A stretch of DNA of 41,158 bases from positions 1 to 41,158 of the forward strand of contig DYGE01000008.1 of the NCBI GenBank assembly GCA_020724845.1. The letters run 5' to 3'. The stretch comes from Candidatus Paceibacter sp. (lineage in GTDB: Bacteria; Patescibacteriota; Minisyncoccia; UBA6257; 02-FULL-45-10c). Positions within the stretch are counted from its first letter, which is position 1. Every line of letters begins with the position of its first letter. Below the pieces are notes generated by a model. It ran no database searches, was not told the DNA's origin, and worked only from the letters and a program-made list of their open reading frames with translations. Shown here one piece after another: positions 27,284 through 35,960 of this stretch. The position numbers and the translations under genes are program-made.

Positions 27284-27295
27284 TTTTTAAATTTT

Positions 27296-29230
27296 CTATT
27301 TACCCTCTACCCTCTCTTCTTCCTCATCATCTTCTTCATCTTCGGCGATTTTTCCGCTTGTTTCCACTGTCTTTTCTATTTCTGCTAGCGTAGCCAGCCT
27401 TTCATCCGTTATATATTCATGCATTCCGGTATTACTTATTAATTCAGGGGTTATCGTTTCTAATTTTTTACCTAATGCGGCATATTCCCTTTTCGCCCTT
27501 GACTTCTCTTCAGCCCCCGATCCGGTTTCAGACAGCTTGCGCAGTGATTCTATTTTGTCTTGAGTCGCGGCCCATCCGGAAATTAAGGCAGCCCTTTGTT
27601 TTGGCGTGCCCCTGGAAGCGATCCTCTTTATGGTATTTTTATCCAGATCAGCGAATATTTCCGACTTCTCAAGAGCTTCTGGCGCTATCTTCAGCGGATC
27701 TGTAATTTTACTCAAAATCTCTTTAGGTTCTTTGCCGATAAACCTTGCCAAATCCGGCCTTGTGTCCATAATATCCTTTCCATGCCCCGTGTCTTGAGCG
27801 GTTTTTATTAATTTTTCAAGGGCAACTCCTCCGCCTTTTTGCGATTCCAGCTTGCTGGTCAGCCCTCGTTTCGCAAGTTCGACTGCGATAGCTGATTGCT
27901 CTGCCGGGTTCCCTAACGGCCCGGACACTAATTTAGCCTGGGTCAATAAGTCTTCATCGTTATAAATTTGCTTATTAGAATAATCTTGCTGAAATTTCTT
28001 GTAATCTTCTTCGGTAGTAAACCCGGCCCTTGCTTGAGCCGCTAGCCCTTTGATGCCTCGGCCTACATCTCGAGTTAAACGACTCTTCATTAAGAAAGAA
28101 GAGAGTCCTTGCATCGGCCTAGATCCTAGCGCGCCTTCAACAAGCTTAGCTCCTCCGCCAACAAGCGCCCTCCTTGGCGCAGCGGTTGTCTTTCCAATGG
28201 CCCAGTCTTTCGCCATTCCGGTGTACTTGAGAGCGGCGTCGGCGCCGATCATGCTCGCGTCCAAGCTGACCTTCATTCCAACGAAGAGCAGTCCCACTAT
28301 CGCAACCATCTGGCCGACTATGCCTCCAACGTCAGCTATGGATATCCCGATCTGATCCAGGTTGAATAAGGACTTGGCTGATCCCAAGCTATATGTGGTC
28401 GCGCCGGTAGGGTTGGTCTCGGCCAATTTCAGGGCTAGGTAGATAAAGAAAGATAACGACGGGGCAAAAAATACCCATTTGAAGAATTCACTCCACCATC
28501 TTTGCCAGTGCCCCGATGTTTGCGGCCAAATCCACATCAGCCAGGCAAGCGGAGCCAAGATGAGTAGAACGTTCAAAACCATATATCTTATTAAAAGCAT
28601 GGCGAAAAGAGAGAACAGCGTCATAGCTGCTATTACCGTGAAAATGGTGACAAAGAAGATAGAGGCTACGAAGGAGAGCAGCCCTAATCCGGCGCTTCCG
28701 GCAACCAATTTTAGAACTTTACCGGGATCTTCCGGCACTTGAAGAAAGCGCTGGACTTGGAAGGCGTTAGCTAAGCCGCTGCCGATTTTTTCAAAATTGG
28801 CTACGCCCCCGCCCCCGGTGGAAGCGTTAATAAAGAAGTCGGTTAAAATGCCGGCAAAGTCAATAAACACCCCGGCAATTACCAAGCTGAAGTTGACTAG
28901 GAGAGCGGCGATGATTAGCTTGGTAAGCATCTGCTTGGTCTGGAAAGTTTCCAGCCGCAGGATGGTAATAAAAGCAATTAAGATTATCGCGAGCACGAAT
29001 CCTAAATTGGCGATATCGCGGACAATCACCCAGCCAATCTGAACGGTTTGGCTTTGCACCACGGCCGTATTCAGATTCAGCGCCCAATTGACCAGATTGC
29101 CTCCCAAAAATACCGCTATTCCGGAAATATAACCAAGCGCGTAGTTGACTACGGCCATGAGAACCATAATCGCGGATAGCGATATCCCTCCTATGATTCC
29201 CCCTCCTATGTATGAAGCAATAGCTTCCAT
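27296..29230 (-). CDS. VirB6/TrbL-like polytopic membrane protein
   Basis: Multiple TM helices near the N-terminus and a long cytoplasmic C-terminal tail; position beside PrgI/VirB4. Confidence 0.7.
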   Translation of the reverse strand: MEAIASYIGGGIIGGISLSAIMVLMAVVNYALGYISGIAVFLGGNLVNWALNLNTAVVQSQTVQIGWVIVRDIANLGFVLAIILIAFITILRLETFQTKQMLTKLIIAALLVNFSLVIAGVFIDFAGILTDFFINASTGGGGVANFEKIGSGLANAFQVQRFLQVPEDPGKVLKLVAGSAGLGLLSFVASIFFVTIFTVIAAMTLFSLFAMLLIRYMVLNVLLILAPLAWLMWIWPQTSGHWQRWWSEFFKWVFFAPSLSFFIYLALKLAETNPTGATTYSLGSAKSLFNLDQIGISIADVGGIVGQMVAIVGLLFVGMKVSLDASMIGADAALKYTGMAKDWAIGKTTAAPRRALVGGGAKLVEGALGSRPMQGLSSFLMKSRLTRDVGRGIKGLAAQARAGFTTEEDYKKFQQDYSNKQIYNDEDLLTQAKLVSGPLGNPAEQSAIAVELAKRGLTSKLESQKGGGVALEKLIKTAQDTGHGKDIMDTRPDLARFIGKEPKEILSKITDPLKIAPEALEKSEIFADLDKNTIKRIASRGTPKQRAALISGWAATQDKIESLRKLSETGSGAEEKSRAKREYAALGKKLETITPELISNTGMHEYITDERLATLAEIEKTVETSGKIAEDEEDDEEEERVEGK

Positions 29231-29254
29231 TGGCTTAGTTGATGCTTAATAAAA

Positions 29255-30745
29255 TTAGCTTGACGGAAAAGCTGATTGGCATGTTTGCAGCTCTCCTTCA
29301 ATTACCGGCAAGCGCGCCGCGACGTTTTCATTAACTGCCGTTTGATCTTCTGTTACCGAGGCCAAAAATTCTTCCGCGGTGGTCGGGTCGGAAAGTTCAC
29401 GATTGACTAAGGTGGTATTCGTCAAGCCGGACCAATCGCCGCTTTCTAGGTTATTGATAGCATCATAATTCTCTTGAAGCGGATTTAAGAAACTTAGATT
29501 ATCTTCAAGTTTGTTTTGCAAGTCATCAAGCGTTGCTTGCGCTTCTCCTAGCTCGTTCAAGACGCCGGTATCTTCCGGCCGGCAGGCCTGGAGTTCGGCT
29601 AAGGCGTCTACTAATTCGGTTTGGCCGCTGACTAGCTGGGTAAGGATGGAATTAGCCTCCTGTCTGGCGGTTAGGGCTGGGCTGAAAGAATCTTGGGTGG
29701 TGAGCCGATCGTTTTCAAATAAATTAGTATTTGCCTGATTAAATCCTATACAAGCAAGGAAGGCGTCTCCGGTTAAGCCGCCGCAAGGGTTTTGCGGGGT
29801 TGCTGTTTCAAAGCTGCCCGATGTCTGGTTTCCCAGTTGCCCCCTTAAGCCATCCACTCCCATTTTAGTCAGCCGGTTAATTCCGGCGTCAGCTATGGCG
29901 GCTATATAGGCAGCGATATCATCGGAATTTAGAATGGTCCAAATTTGCCTATTTGGCCCGCCAATCCAGTTATTCACCTGGGATCCTAAGTAACTTCCCG
30001 GTGTCACAACTTTGCAATTCTTATTAGACCCCGGAGGATCGCACCTAATTTGCGACAGAAATCCTCCACCGGCCAACCCTTGGCTCCTGGCGGCCTCTGC
30101 CTCTTTTGCCACTTGGCGCGCTTGTTCGTCCAAGGCAAGAAGAGTCGCGCCGTAGAAATTGTTTTGCGGGTACCACTGCTCCTGATAAGCTATCCAACCG
30201 CCGTTTTCAAAGTTTTCTATAAAGGAGTCAATGTTTTGGACTATGTCGTCTAAAGTACATCTTGCCCTTTGGGAAAACTTTTCAACCGGCAGAAGGGTGA
30301 GTCGGACGTTGATGTCAAAGTTTCGGCAGAGAAAGCCGCCTCCGACTTGCTCGGCAACCGCGCCGGCCGCGTCTTTGCCGGCTTGTTCAAAAAATTCACC
30401 CCAATCTTCAATAATCACATTGCTTTGTCCGCTGATGTAAGCGACCAAAGCGTCAACTAATCTGTCCAACACCACTTTTTTAAGAGTCTGGCCGGCAACT
30501 TTTGCGGCAAATTCCGCTATTCTTTTCCAGAAGCTTTTTTGATTTGTAACAAGGTTACCGCTATTAATCTTGGCTATCCCGACTAAAATTTTGTTTGCTA
30601 CTGGATCAAAAACCGGCACAGTCGGCCCTATGCCCGGAACTCCTTGGGCGTTAGCAGTTCTTGCGGTCAAGACCGGTGTAACAGGCGCGAACATTGCGCT
30701 TGCGAGCAGAACTATTATTAAAGATTTAGAGAATAAGTTTTTCAC
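29255..30745 (-). CDS. Exported protein of the T4SS-like locus, unknown
   Basis: Signal peptide SLIIVLLASAMFAPVTPVLTARTANA; helical/coiled C-terminus ELGEAQATLDDLQNKLEDNL. Confidence 0.6.
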   Translation of the reverse strand: MKNLFSKSLIIVLLASAMFAPVTPVLTARTANAQGVPGIGPTVPVFDPVANKILVGIAKINSGNLVTNQKSFWKRIAEFAAKVAGQTLKKVVLDRLVDALVAYISGQSNVIIEDWGEFFEQAGKDAAGAVAEQVGGGFLCRNFDINVRLTLLPVEKFSQRARCTLDDIVQNIDSFIENFENGGWIAYQEQWYPQNNFYGATLLALDEQARQVAKEAEAARSQGLAGGGFLSQIRCDPPGSNKNCKVVTPGSYLGSQVNNWIGGPNRQIWTILNSDDIAAYIAAIADAGINRLTKMGVDGLRGQLGNQTSGSFETATPQNPCGGLTGDAFLACIGFNQANTNLFENDRLTTQDSFSPALTARQEANSILTQLVSGQTELVDALAELQACRPEDTGVLNELGEAQATLDDLQNKLEDNLSFLNPLQENYDAINNLESGDWSGLTNTTLVNRELSDPTTAEEFLASVTEDQTAVNENVAARLPVIEGELQTCQSAFPSS

Positions 30746-30763
30746 TTTGAATTATTTATGAAT

Positions 30764-31561
30764 TTATAATTCGCTGATAAATTTGGACATCTGCGCGGCC
30801 AATTCCTCAAATTCCCGATTGTTTTTCTCTAATTCCTGAATAGCCAAAACTGTAGTGATGGGGTCTTTTTGGTAATTGATGATGGTTTCAAAAATATTTT
30901 TTTTGACGCCCAGAAGCTCAATTTGTCTTTTGTGGAACGAGAGGGCTGAAGACGGAACGGGCAATTCATAAAATTTATCAATGCTTTTTCCATAAATTTC
31001 CGCGACTAAAGCCATGCCTTCCATAGTAATTTCTCCGGTTACAAACTCCAGGGGGATTTCTTCGGAGGCATCCGAAATTATTTTTTGAAAATCGTTAAAA
31101 TAAGATGCTAGTGATTCTTTGCTGTTATCGCCATAAATAGTTAAGTCGGTATCATTCACGGTTGGCCGCAGGGTTTCCGGATCAAATTTTTCCGCCGCTT
31201 CGGCTATTAACTCCTCAACGGTCAATTCCGGATCTGGGGCGCTAAGATAGCTGGAGTAAGATACGCCATCAATATTTGCCGGTCCGCCGGGACCCTGCTT
31301 GGTTATATCTTCACCAACGTTTTTGATAAAGAATTCGGTCAAGTTTTCTCTGGGAGCGGCCTGGTTAAGATTTTGCCTTTTGATATTTTGCCCGGTGAAT
31401 GATTCTATGAACGGTCCGCCGGAGATCGGGCTGTTATTGCTGACCGCGGCGGTTTGCCGGGCCGCCGTATCTATCTCTGCCAAAGGAGGCGATTGGACGC
31501 TAAAAACCGCCCAGGCAACAGCCAAGCTTAATAATGATCCTGTGACGATGAATCTGATCAT
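30764..31561 (-). CDS. Exported/membrane-anchored protein, unknown
   Basis: N-terminal hydrophobic segment FIVTGSLLSLAVAWAVFSV; co-directional at the upstream end of the T4SS-like locus. Confidence 0.6.
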   Translation of the reverse strand: MIRFIVTGSLLSLAVAWAVFSVQSPPLAEIDTAARQTAAVSNNSPISGGPFIESFTGQNIKRQNLNQAAPRENLTEFFIKNVGEDITKQGPGGPANIDGVSYSSYLSAPDPELTVEELIAEAAEKFDPETLRPTVNDTDLTIYGDNSKESLASYFNDFQKIISDASEEIPLEFVTGEITMEGMALVAEIYGKSIDKFYELPVPSSALSFHKRQIELLGVKKNIFETIINYQKDPITTVLAIQELEKNNREFEELAAQMSKFISEL

Positions 31562-31664
31562 CCTTCTTTATTATATCTTTTTTAGGAGGTCAATAACAAA
31601 GCAAATAAGTGGATAAGTTGGGGGCGCCAAAATTAGGATTTCGGGGGTGTTAATAACCTGTTGA

Positions 31665-32468
31665 TTATATATTGATAAGCCCTGCCAATTTTTCGATTTT
31701 TTCTATATCCAAGTCTTGAGGTCTTGATTTTTGGTCTATTTTTAGGCCAGAAAGCAGTGTTTCTATATCCTCTCTCGACAAATCTGTTCCATCTTTTAAG
31801 TTATTAACCAAGGTTTTGCGCGGTTGCTTAAAAATTATTCTGAGTAATTTATAATAACTATCTATTTTTGTTCGGTCTCGTTTCTCGTATCTCTTGTCTC
31901 TTGTCTCAAACTTGATCACCGCAGAATCAACTTTTGGCGGCGGGTTGAAATCAGCCGGTTTTAGCTTAAATAGAATTTTCGGTTCGGCCCAGAACTGGAC
32001 GGCGGCGGCTAAGAGATTGTTCTTCGGCGGTTTAGCTACGATGCGCTCCGCGACTTCTTTTTGGACCATTAACACGGATATTTCCGGTTTTTTTTCCAGC
32101 TCGCTTAGGATTCTTAATAGTTTTCCGGTGATATAGTAGGGAATGTTGCCAACAACCTTAAAGCGTTTAGCGGTTAGCGTTGAGTGTTGAGTGATTTTTG
32201 GTAATTCTTTCAGCGCGTCACCAATTACTATTTCTAGATTTTCACTATTCGCCGTACGCTGTACGCTGAACGCTAGCTTGGGGTCTTTTTCTATCGCGAT
32301 TATTTTGCAATTTAATTTTTCGCATTTTTCTGCGAGCGGCAAAGTGAGCGCCCCGCTGCCCGGACCAATTTCGATAATTGTCTCGCCTTCTTTTAAATCC
32401 AAAGCCGCTATTATTTTTTGGATAGCGGCTTTATTTACTATAAAATGTTGGCCTAAGGATTTTTTCAT
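31665..32468 (-). CDS. rsmA: 16S rRNA (adenine1518/1519-N6) dimethyltransferase
   Basis: MKKSLGQHFIVNKAAIQKII, IEIGPGSGALTLPLAE, VVGNIPYYITGKLL. ATG at 32468 overlaps the previous stop (TAATG); ORF track extension to 32579 rejected. Confidence 0.94.
   Translation of the reverse strand: MKKSLGQHFIVNKAAIQKIIAALDLKEGETIIEIGPGSGALTLPLAEKCEKLNCKIIAIEKDPKLAFSVQRTANSENLEIVIGDALKELPKITQHSTLTAKRFKVVGNIPYYITGKLLRILSELEKKPEISVLMVQKEVAERIVAKPPKNNLLAAAVQFWAEPKILFKLKPADFNPPPKVDSAVIKFETRDKRYEKRDRTKIDSYYKLLRIIFKQPRKTLVNNLKDGTDLSREDIETLLSGLKIDQKSRPQDLDIEKIEKLAGLINI
32161..32194. repeat. In-frame AACGCT/AACACT-word repeat in rsmA
   Basis: aagcgtttagcggttagcgttgagtgttgagtga, encoding TQHSTLTAKRF. Confidence 0.7.
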
Positions 32469-32809
32469 TAGAAGCTGGTTCCGATGACAGAGGCCGGGTA
32501 ACCGGAGCCAACTGGGACGATTCCTACCACGCAAGGCACTTGAGCGATTGGGCCGAACGGCGTGGTTCCCAGCACCCAAGCGCCGATTCGAAATACTCTA
32601 TGCGGGAAAATAATGGTTCCCGGAACAATCATAATTGATCCCGGTACTGGCGGCCCGACCGTAATCCAAAAACCGGAATCGCAGGCCGTGACCGTAAGTA
32701 TTCTTCCGCCGAATGGCGTTCCGAATTGGGCATTTGCCGCGTTTGCGAACAATAGTAGAAAAATCAGTACCAACGCGGTTAGGCCCCAGAATTTAAGTTT
32801 GCGAAACAT
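32468..32809 (-). CDS. Small exported protein, unknown
   Basis: Signal peptide LTALVLIFLLLFANAANAQ; Gly/Pro/Val-rich mature part ILTVTACDSGFWITVGPPVPGSIMIVPGTII; TAATG coupled to rsmA. Confidence 0.6.
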   Translation of the reverse strand: MFRKLKFWGLTALVLIFLLLFANAANAQFGTPFGGRILTVTACDSGFWITVGPPVPGSIMIVPGTIIFPHRVFRIGAWVLGTTPFGPIAQVPCVVGIVPVGSGYPASVIGTSF

Positions 32810-32830
32810 AAGTATATTATATCACGCCGG

Positions 32831-34771
32831 TTATTCTATGTAGATAGCTTCATCATCCCAATCCCTATTTTCTTCTCCATAGCTGGAAACTTGTTTGAAC
32901 TCAATCAGTTCTGGCGGCAATTCTCCTAAAAATCGGGACGGGAGGTCGTAAAAGCTGATATTCAGATTTTCTTTGGCTCGGGTCATGGCCACATACATCA
33001 GCCGCCGCTCTTCTTCCAGTTCATCCGACTTCATAATTGATCTTTCGTGAGGCAGCAGACCGTCATTGGCCCCGACTATAAAAACCTGCTCAAATTCTAA
33101 TCCCTTGGCAAGATGAACGGTCATCAGCTTTACCCCGTTAGAGGCAGAGGCGCGCTGTTTATCCCGTAGCGAACTGGTATGGGACGAGCCCCCGCGGCCT
33201 CTAACGGGGTTAACGGCAGCTTTCTCTCCGCTAGCTGACGGATTAGGCTTTCCGTCCAGGCTGGATAGAAGGGTGACTCGTTCAAGGAATTCGCGGGCGT
33301 CTTTGAAGGTAGCGGCAAAATTAATCAACTCCTTAATGTTTTCCTGGCGTTCTTCCAGGTTTTTAAATTTTTTCTCCAGATGTTCCAGGTAGTCGGTGTT
33401 TTCCAAAAAGAAGTTGATTAGCTCTACTAAGGATAATTCATCCCGGAGGCGCGGCAATTCTTTTAATAAAATTTCATTTTTGAATTTTGGAAAAGTTTTT
33501 AGCAAGCGGTCAATGCTAGCGGCGTCTTTGGGATTAAAAGCGTACCGGATTCCGGCGATAATATCTTTAATTTCTTTTCTGGCGTAGAATCTAAGGCCGC
33601 CGAATATTTCATACGGAATTCGCAGGTGGAGCAGCGCTTGTTCAATGGCTCTGGACTGGGCATTGGTTCGGTAGAGAATGGCGATCTCTTCCGGCGCTCT
33701 GCCGCTTTTTAGAAGCTCAACGACTTTCTCCGCAGTTCCCCAGGCTTCTTCGTCGCCGTTCTGGAACGCCCTGATTTGAATAGTCTCCCCTTCGTTATTT
33801 TTGGTCCAAAGCTCTTTAGGCTTCTGCATTTTATTCTTCTTTATCAGCTCGGAGGCGGCCCTGATAATGTTTTGGGTGGAGCGATAGTTTTCTTCCAATT
33901 TAATGACTTTGGCGCTGGGCCAATCTTTTTCAAAATTCAAAAAATTCCGGAAATCCGATCCTCGGAAAGCGTAAATGCTCTGGGCGTCGTCCCCGATGGC
34001 AAAAATATTCTGATGCTTTTGGGCGAGCAGTTTTACAAAAAGATATTGGCTGGTATTCACGTCTTGGAATTCGTCAATCAGAATGTGCTGCCACCGCTTT
34101 TGATATCCCTCCAGTGTTTTGGGGTTAGATTGGAGAATTCTAACAACTTTTTCTATCAAATCGTCAAAGTCAAAAGCGTTGCTCTCTTTCAGCGCCTCTT
34201 CATATTTGTCAAAGACGGTGGCTGCGATTTTTTCATATTGCCCGCTACCGAAACTGGAGGAATCTAAAAGCTCATTTTTTGCCCTGGAGATTTTTGACAT
34301 TACAGCAATTGGGTTGAACTTTTCTTTCGGCAGATTCAGTTCTTTTAAAATATTCTTGACGACCCTCAAAGAATCGTCCTCGTCAAAGATAGTAAAATAT
34401 CCGGTCCTCCCGACCAAGCCAGCTTCTTTTTTTAAAATTCTTACACCCAAGGAATGGAAAGTGCCGATGAATGGAATTACGAATCTTGAATTGTGAATTA
34501 AGGCTTTAGGGGCTTCTTTATTCCAGAATTCATGATTCTTAATTCTTAATTCCATTTCTCGGGCGGCTTTATTGGTGAAGGTAATGGCAATAATATTCTC
34601 CGGACCGATCCCGGATTGCAGCAAATGAATAACCCTGCTAGTCAGAGTTTTGGTTTTTCCGGAACCGGCGCCGGCAGCAATCAAAAGCGGGCCGCTTTCG
34701 TGTTCTACGGCTTTCCGCTGCGCTTCGTTTAGTTCTTGTGTGGATTTCATTTTATAATGAAAAATCATCAA
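32831..34771 (-). CDS. UvrD/PcrA-family superfamily 1 DNA helicase
   Basis: LNEAQRKAVEHESGPLLIAAGAGSGKTKTLTSRV, AITFTNKAAREM, IGTFHSLG, LIDEFQDVN, GDDAQSIYAFRGSD, VKLMTVHLAKGLEFEQVFIVG, LMYVAMTRAKENL. Confidence 0.95.
   Translation of the reverse strand: MMIFHYKMKSTQELNEAQRKAVEHESGPLLIAAGAGSGKTKTLTSRVIHLLQSGIGPENIIAITFTNKAAREMELRIKNHEFWNKEAPKALIHNSRFVIPFIGTFHSLGVRILKKEAGLVGRTGYFTIFDEDDSLRVVKNILKELNLPKEKFNPIAVMSKISRAKNELLDSSSFGSGQYEKIAATVFDKYEEALKESNAFDFDDLIEKVVRILQSNPKTLEGYQKRWQHILIDEFQDVNTSQYLFVKLLAQKHQNIFAIGDDAQSIYAFRGSDFRNFLNFEKDWPSAKVIKLEENYRSTQNIIRAASELIKKNKMQKPKELWTKNNEGETIQIRAFQNGDEEAWGTAEKVVELLKSGRAPEEIAILYRTNAQSRAIEQALLHLRIPYEIFGGLRFYARKEIKDIIAGIRYAFNPKDAASIDRLLKTFPKFKNEILLKELPRLRDELSLVELINFFLENTDYLEHLEKKFKNLEERQENIKELINFAATFKDAREFLERVTLLSSLDGKPNPSASGEKAAVNPVRGRGGSSHTSSLRDKQRASASNGVKLMTVHLAKGLEFEQVFIVGANDGLLPHERSIMKSDELEEERRLMYVAMTRAKENLNISFYDLPSRFLGELPPELIEFKQVSSYGEENRDWDDEAIYIE
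33132..33210. repeat. About 79-bp palindromic element inserted in frame in the UvrD/PcrA gene
   Basis: 14-bp perfect terminal inverted repeats ACCCCGTTAGAGGC / GCCTCTAACGGGGT (33132-33145, 33197-33210). Confidence 0.8.
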
Positions 34772-34893
34772 TATGCCCAGCGCTTGGAATCTGGGGATTC
34801 AGATGATATAATGCGTGTATTATTGATATAATACGCAAAAAACTGGATAAGGCAAAGATTTTCGCTGAATTTCTGAAGGATTGGACAACCGCA

Positions 34894-35886
34894 GTGACGG
34901 TTGTTTTTGTTACGGGTATGACTATTTTTAATGTCCTGTTTCTTTCTTATCTAAATAAGCCAACCGACAGCCAGAGAGATCGCCGGCTGTTAGGGAGCTA
35001 TTTGGAGGCCCTGCAGGAGGGATCGGACTATTCAGCTAGCTCTGTCTTGTTGCGCGGAGACTGGTCAGTTGATGCGGGTTTCAGTTCAGGCGCTCAAGAG
35101 ACTAGGTTTGTGATAATTGAAAGCTCTAAGCTATTAAACACCAATAATCCTCTTAGCAATACCCTGCCAACCAGAGAGGGCCTGCTTATCTATAAAGTGC
35201 AGGAAGGCGACAACCTATCTAGGATAGCGGCTAATTTTGGAATATCTCTTAATACGATTTTGTGGGCCAATGAGAATTTGCGCGCCAGCTTAATCCGCCC
35301 CGGCCAAGAAATCACAATCTTGCCGGTTACCGGAGTTCTGCATCAAATAGAAGAAGGAGAAACGATAGAATCAATCGCCAATCAATATAATTTGTCGGTG
35401 GAAAAAATATTAAATGCCAATCCCAACCTCATTCCAGCCAAGCTTTCGCTTAGCTCAACCATAATTATTCCGGATTCAAGGCCTTCAAGAAGCGCCGGTC
35501 TTTCTTCGTTGTCCAGCCTGCCAAATTTGCCGGGTTATTTTGCCATTCCGACGACCGGCTGGAACTGGGGGAGGCTGCACAATTATAACGCCGTGGATAT
35601 TGCCAACGCTTGCGGTACGCCGATCTACGCGGCAGCCGAGGGTCTGGTGGTTGAAGAGAGATCCTCCGGATGGAACGACGGCTATGGGGGTTATATTGTG
35701 CTGGAGCATCCTAATGGCACCAGAACTAAATACGCCCACAATTCCAGAAATACGGTTTCCGTAGGAGACTATGTTTTAAAAGGAGACCAGATTGGCCTTA
35801 TTGGGAATACTGGCTATACCCACGGTCCGACGGGTTGCCATCTCCACTTTGAGATCAAGGGAGCAAGGAACCCCTTTGTGAAATAA
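34894..35886 (+). CDS. LysM-repeat M23-family peptidoglycan endopeptidase, membrane-anchored
   Basis: Two LysM repeats (YKVQEGDNLSRIAANFGISLNTILWANE; HQIEEGETIESIANQYNLSVEKILNAN); M23 elements YNAVDIANACGTPIYAAAEG and HLHFEIKG. GTG start in the ORF track; the frame stays open upstream to 34807, so the true start is uncertain. Confidence 0.88.
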   Translation: MTVVFVTGMTIFNVLFLSYLNKPTDSQRDRRLLGSYLEALQEGSDYSASSVLLRGDWSVDAGFSSGAQETRFVIIESSKLLNTNNPLSNTLPTREGLLIYKVQEGDNLSRIAANFGISLNTILWANENLRASLIRPGQEITILPVTGVLHQIEEGETIESIANQYNLSVEKILNANPNLIPAKLSLSSTIIIPDSRPSRSAGLSSLSSLPNLPGYFAIPTTGWNWGRLHNYNAVDIANACGTPIYAAAEGLVVEERSSGWNDGYGGYIVLEHPNGTRTKYAHNSRNTVSVGDYVLKGDQIGLIGNTGYTHGPTGCHLHFEIKGARNPFVK

Positions 35887-35914
35887 TCTTCGCTTATTAC
35901 TGGTTGCGTGTTGT

Positions 35915-35953
35915 GAAAAAGAAAAAGCCCCATGCGCTTGCGCGCATGGGGCT
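35915..35953 (-). terminator. Terminator of the beta-CASP MBL gene
   Basis: AGCCCCATGCGC-TTGC-GCGCATGGGGCT with an A-rich tract on the + strand left side. Confidence 0.85.
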
Positions 35954-35960
35954 GATAAGT

